Notes under the pieces: model-generated
The model's input: only the letters and a program-made list of their open reading frames with translations
What the model was told of the DNA's origin: nothing
Database searches by the model: none
Source: Butyrivibrio sp. UBA3740
Lineage (GTDB): Bacteria > Bacillota > Clostridia > Lachnospirales > Lachnospiraceae
Assembly: GCA_002372465.1 (NCBI GenBank)
Contig: DFGW01000035.1
Coordinates: 1-14,899 of the forward strand
Direction: 5' to 3'
Length of the DNA: 14,899 nucleotides
Shown here: piece by piece, positions 12,804 through 14,899 of the stretch
How positions within the stretch are numbered: position 1 is the stretch's first letter
Layout of the letters: the number at the start of each line of letters is the position of its first letter
Program-made: the position numbers and the translations under genes

Positions 12804-14899
12804 ATGCCACTTGAACAGAACCAGATAGAGAGAATGAAAAATGACTTCACTGAGATAACCACCAGGGAAAAAGAGAGAATGCCCTATCAGATGTCTAAGA
12901 TGCAGGGGCTTTCCCAAGAGGAAAAAGAGTTTCATGACGTCAAAAAGGCTGAAAATGAAGTCCTTAAGATTGAAAATATGATAATGAATGCGGACCAGTG
13001 TAAGTGGTCCGAGGAACAGAAAAAGAGACTTTTGATCACCCGTAATCGTGATAAGAATTTCCTGTTTGTTAACCAGGAAAAGTGGGGCGGTGATAGTCCA
13101 CTAATGGCAGATATAAAATCTCTCCTTCTTACCTATGAAAACTATATGAATGAAATAGTGGGTGATTATGATGACGCCAGTATGACTCGGGCTGAAAATG
13201 CTTTGGATATTTGCGACAAGCTTCTGAGAAAATGCAATACCTATATTAACAGGGGACCGTCCTTCTTTTTCTGGCGCTACAAGCGTTTCGATTCAGTGGT
13301 TAAGTTGAGATTCAGACTGCAAAATGAAAAGAAACACTTAGAGCGAATTAAAGGGGAAAACTTCCAAAAAGAGTACAATGCCATCAGAGAAAATAGTGAC
13401 AGATTGATGGACGTATTGAATTCAGAACTGATCCCCGGACGCCTTCAGAGGAAGAGAATCAAGGAAAATGAGAATCTGAAGGTAAAAGCTGCCTCGGCTC
13501 ATTCTCTGTACGATCAGAAGAAAACCAATACTGACAGGATTATTTCTGAAAAATTGGGAATGAACCCCAAAAACATGGACAGAAAATATCAGGTTATGAC
13601 CTGCGCCATGAATGTCTGTCAGGGATATGATGAAGACCAGACAGCTGAATTTTATAAGAATGTCAGCAAAAGAATGGAGGATTGTAACCAGGAAGAGAAG
13701 AAACTAAAGGTTGAGAGCCTGGAGAAGTTTTTTAATACCATTCTTGATTTTGACTATAAGCAATTCAATTACGCCAAAATTGAAGATATATTCGGCGATA
13801 AGTTTTTAAAGAATTATGCCTTATTAATGGCCGGATATGACTGTGATGACCTGTTGAATGAATACAAAGCAATCAGGGAAGGTCAGGATAAGAATCTGGT
13901 AACGATTGATGATATCAGTTTTAACCAGATCATTGCCAAAAGAGAAGTTCTTACAAGTATTTACAGCTTGTTTGGAGCTTTAAAGAAAACGCTTGAGTCT
14001 CCTTATGCTGCGACCATGGACCTTGATGCCTTGATGAATCTCTCTGGTGATAAGCTGCAGATGCTGGCAGTTGAAAACATGGATGATACGGACAAGATGA
14101 CGTTCTTCAATGATCTGGCTACTATCAAAAAGCTTTGCAGTGATGATGAAGGCAAACTTCTTTACGGCGCAGGAATAGATGTCAATAATCTGATCCTTCA
14201 TCTTACGGGTAAACAGATGATGTCCCTGAATAAGGAAGAGGAAGAAGAGGACAATAAGGAAGAAGAGAAGAAAGAAGAAAAGCAGGAAGAAGTAAACAAG
14301 GAAGATAACAAGCTGGATAAGAAAGAAGAGCAGGGCAACGGCGACCAGGGTAACGGAGACGGTGACCAGGGTGAAGGCGAAAACCGGGACGACGGAAACC
14401 CTGAACCTGAGCCTGAACCAGAGCTTATCAATGAAGAGAAGAAGGAAGAAATCAACACCGATCAGGATAACCAGCAAGAAAACCTGCAAAAAGAAGATGA
14501 ACTGAAGAAGCAGAAAGAGCTCGAAGAAGAGAATGCCCGAATCGAAGCTGAGCAGAAACAGAGAGAATTCGAGAAGGAGCAGGAGAGTAAGCTAAATAGT
14601 GCCTATCTGAAGGATGCTGAAAATGAACAGATAAGGAAGGAACTCGAGGAAGAGAAAAAGAACGCCAAGATCGAAGCAGAAAAGAAGGAACAAGAGAGAA
14701 AGCAGAAAGAGCTCGAAGAAGAGAATGCCCGAATCGAAGCAGAGAAGCTTGAAGCTGCGCGGAAACAAAAAGAGCTTGATGATCAAAAGAAGGAAGAAGA
14801 GGAAAAAGCAAGGATCAAAGCTCTCGAAAAAGAGCAGGAGGGCAAGCTAAATAGTGCCTATCTGAAGGATGCTGAAAATGAACAGATAAGGAAGGAACT
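12804..14899 (+). CDS. Large helical protein with an acidic linker and repeated coiled-coil (3' partial, unknown function)
   Basis: The frame is open from this ATG to the window edge, giving at least 698 codons with no stop. AAGGAGG (12792-12798) lies 5 nt before the start. There is no signal peptide or membrane helix, so the N-terminus is probably cytoplasmic or exported by a leaderless route. Residues 1-475 are mostly helical and globular, with the aromatic/basic motif GPSFFFWRYKRF at 151-162. From 476 a Glu/Lys tract leads to a Gly/Asp/Gln segment and then PEPEPEPE (533-540). From about 555 a highly charged coiled-coil begins. QKELEEENARIEAE occurs at 570 and 634, and KLNSAYLKDAENEQIRKE at 596 and 681 (85-residue spacing). 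The DNA of these copies is nearly identical, indicating recent duplication. Family not recognised; possibilities include a structural filament, scaffold or effector-like protein. Confidence 0.85.
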   Translation, partial: MPLEQNQIERMKNDFTEITTREKERMPYQMSKMQGLSQEEKEFHDVKKAENEVLKIENMIMNADQCKWSEEQKKRLLITRNRDKNFLFVNQEKWGGDSPLMADIKSLLLTYENYMNEIVGDYDDASMTRAENALDICDKLLRKCNTYINRGPSFFFWRYKRFDSVVKLRFRLQNEKKHLERIKGENFQKEYNAIRENSDRLMDVLNSELIPGRLQRKRIKENENLKVKAASAHSLYDQKKTNTDRIISEKLGMNPKNMDRKYQVMTCAMNVCQGYDEDQTAEFYKNVSKRMEDCNQEEKKLKVESLEKFFNTILDFDYKQFNYAKIEDIFGDKFLKNYALLMAGYDCDDLLNEYKAIREGQDKNLVTIDDISFNQIIAKREVLTSIYSLFGALKKTLESPYAATMDLDALMNLSGDKLQMLAVENMDDTDKMTFFNDLATIKKLCSDDEGKLLYGAGIDVNNLILHLTGKQMMSLNKEEEEEDNKEEEKKEEKQEEVNKEDNKLDKKEEQGNGDQGNGDGDQGEGENRDDGNPEPEPEPELINEEKKEEINTDQDNQQENLQKEDELKKQKELEEENARIEAEQKQREFEKEQESKLNSAYLKDAENEQIRKELEEEKKNAKIEAEKKEQERKQKELEEENARIEAEKLEAARKQKELDDQKKEEEEKARIKALEKEQEGKLNSAYLKDAENEQIRKE
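14511..14899 (+). repeat. Near-identical internal repeats in the coiled-coil coding region
   Basis: The word starting CAGAAAGAGCTCGAAGAAGA at 14511 recurs at 14703 with about 38 identical bases (offset 192 nt, 64 codons). A second word starting AAGCTAAATAGTGCCTATCT at 14589 recurs at 14844 for about 55 identical bases to the window edge (offset 255 nt, 85 codons). Both offsets keep frame. Identity down to third codon positions suggests recent duplication or gene conversion rather than selection on protein alone. Confidence 0.88.

Noticed and set aside
13980..14811. Minus-strand hydrophobic or serine-rich frames opposite the coiled-coil region
   Set aside because: They are the expected antisense of a Glu/Lys-rich coding strand (complement reads as Leu/Phe/Ser); the plus-strand frame is open for 2.1 kb with a good RBS.

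Overview
The window looks like a chromosomal segment of a Lachnospiraceae-type Firmicute, probably close to Butyrivibrio or Pseudobutyrivibrio. The evidence is strong AGGAGG ribosome binding sites, mid GC content, the clostridial priA-def-fmt-metallopeptidase-rsmB neighbourhood, and a DUF4430/ECF S-component pair. The genus is an inference from gene content and style.

Layout. Bases 2-85 hold the last codons of an unidentified gene. A 244-bp imperfect palindrome follows (88-331) and can fold almost to its tip. Next comes a co-directional plus-strand cluster: priA (TTG start), an intracellular GH36 alpha-galactosidase-like enzyme, def (peptide deformylase), a beta-propeller-like lipoprotein, fmt (methionyl-tRNA formyltransferase) and a YugP-type membrane zinc metallopeptidase, closed by a clear terminator at 8366-8404. 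The def/fmt pair performs N-terminal formylation and deformylation. The GH36 and the lipoprotein are insertions into this otherwise familiar housekeeping order.

Bases 8405-9201 have no convincing gene but are packed with structure. They contain an exactly 73-bp-periodic four-copy tandem repeat with two invariant boxes, a 16-bp perfect palindrome, short direct repeats, a 9+9 bp operator-like palindrome, a near-consensus promoter and a 7-nt microsatellite in the leader. This leads into a two-gene module: a five-helix membrane protein and a 63-aa XRE regulator. The module is convergent with rsmB (minus strand), and a terminator lies between them.

Upstream of rsmB, also on the minus strand, are an ECF-transporter S component and a membrane-anchored DUF4430 (transcobalamin C-terminal-like) protein. 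The two genes overlap and are probably a vitamin-uptake pair.

Divergent from these, at 12804, a very large gene begins and runs off the window. At least 698 residues are visible: an unrecognised soluble helical domain, an acidic Gly/Pro linker, and a charged coiled-coil with near-identical internal repeats. This gene, the 73-bp array and the long palindrome are the least explained items here.
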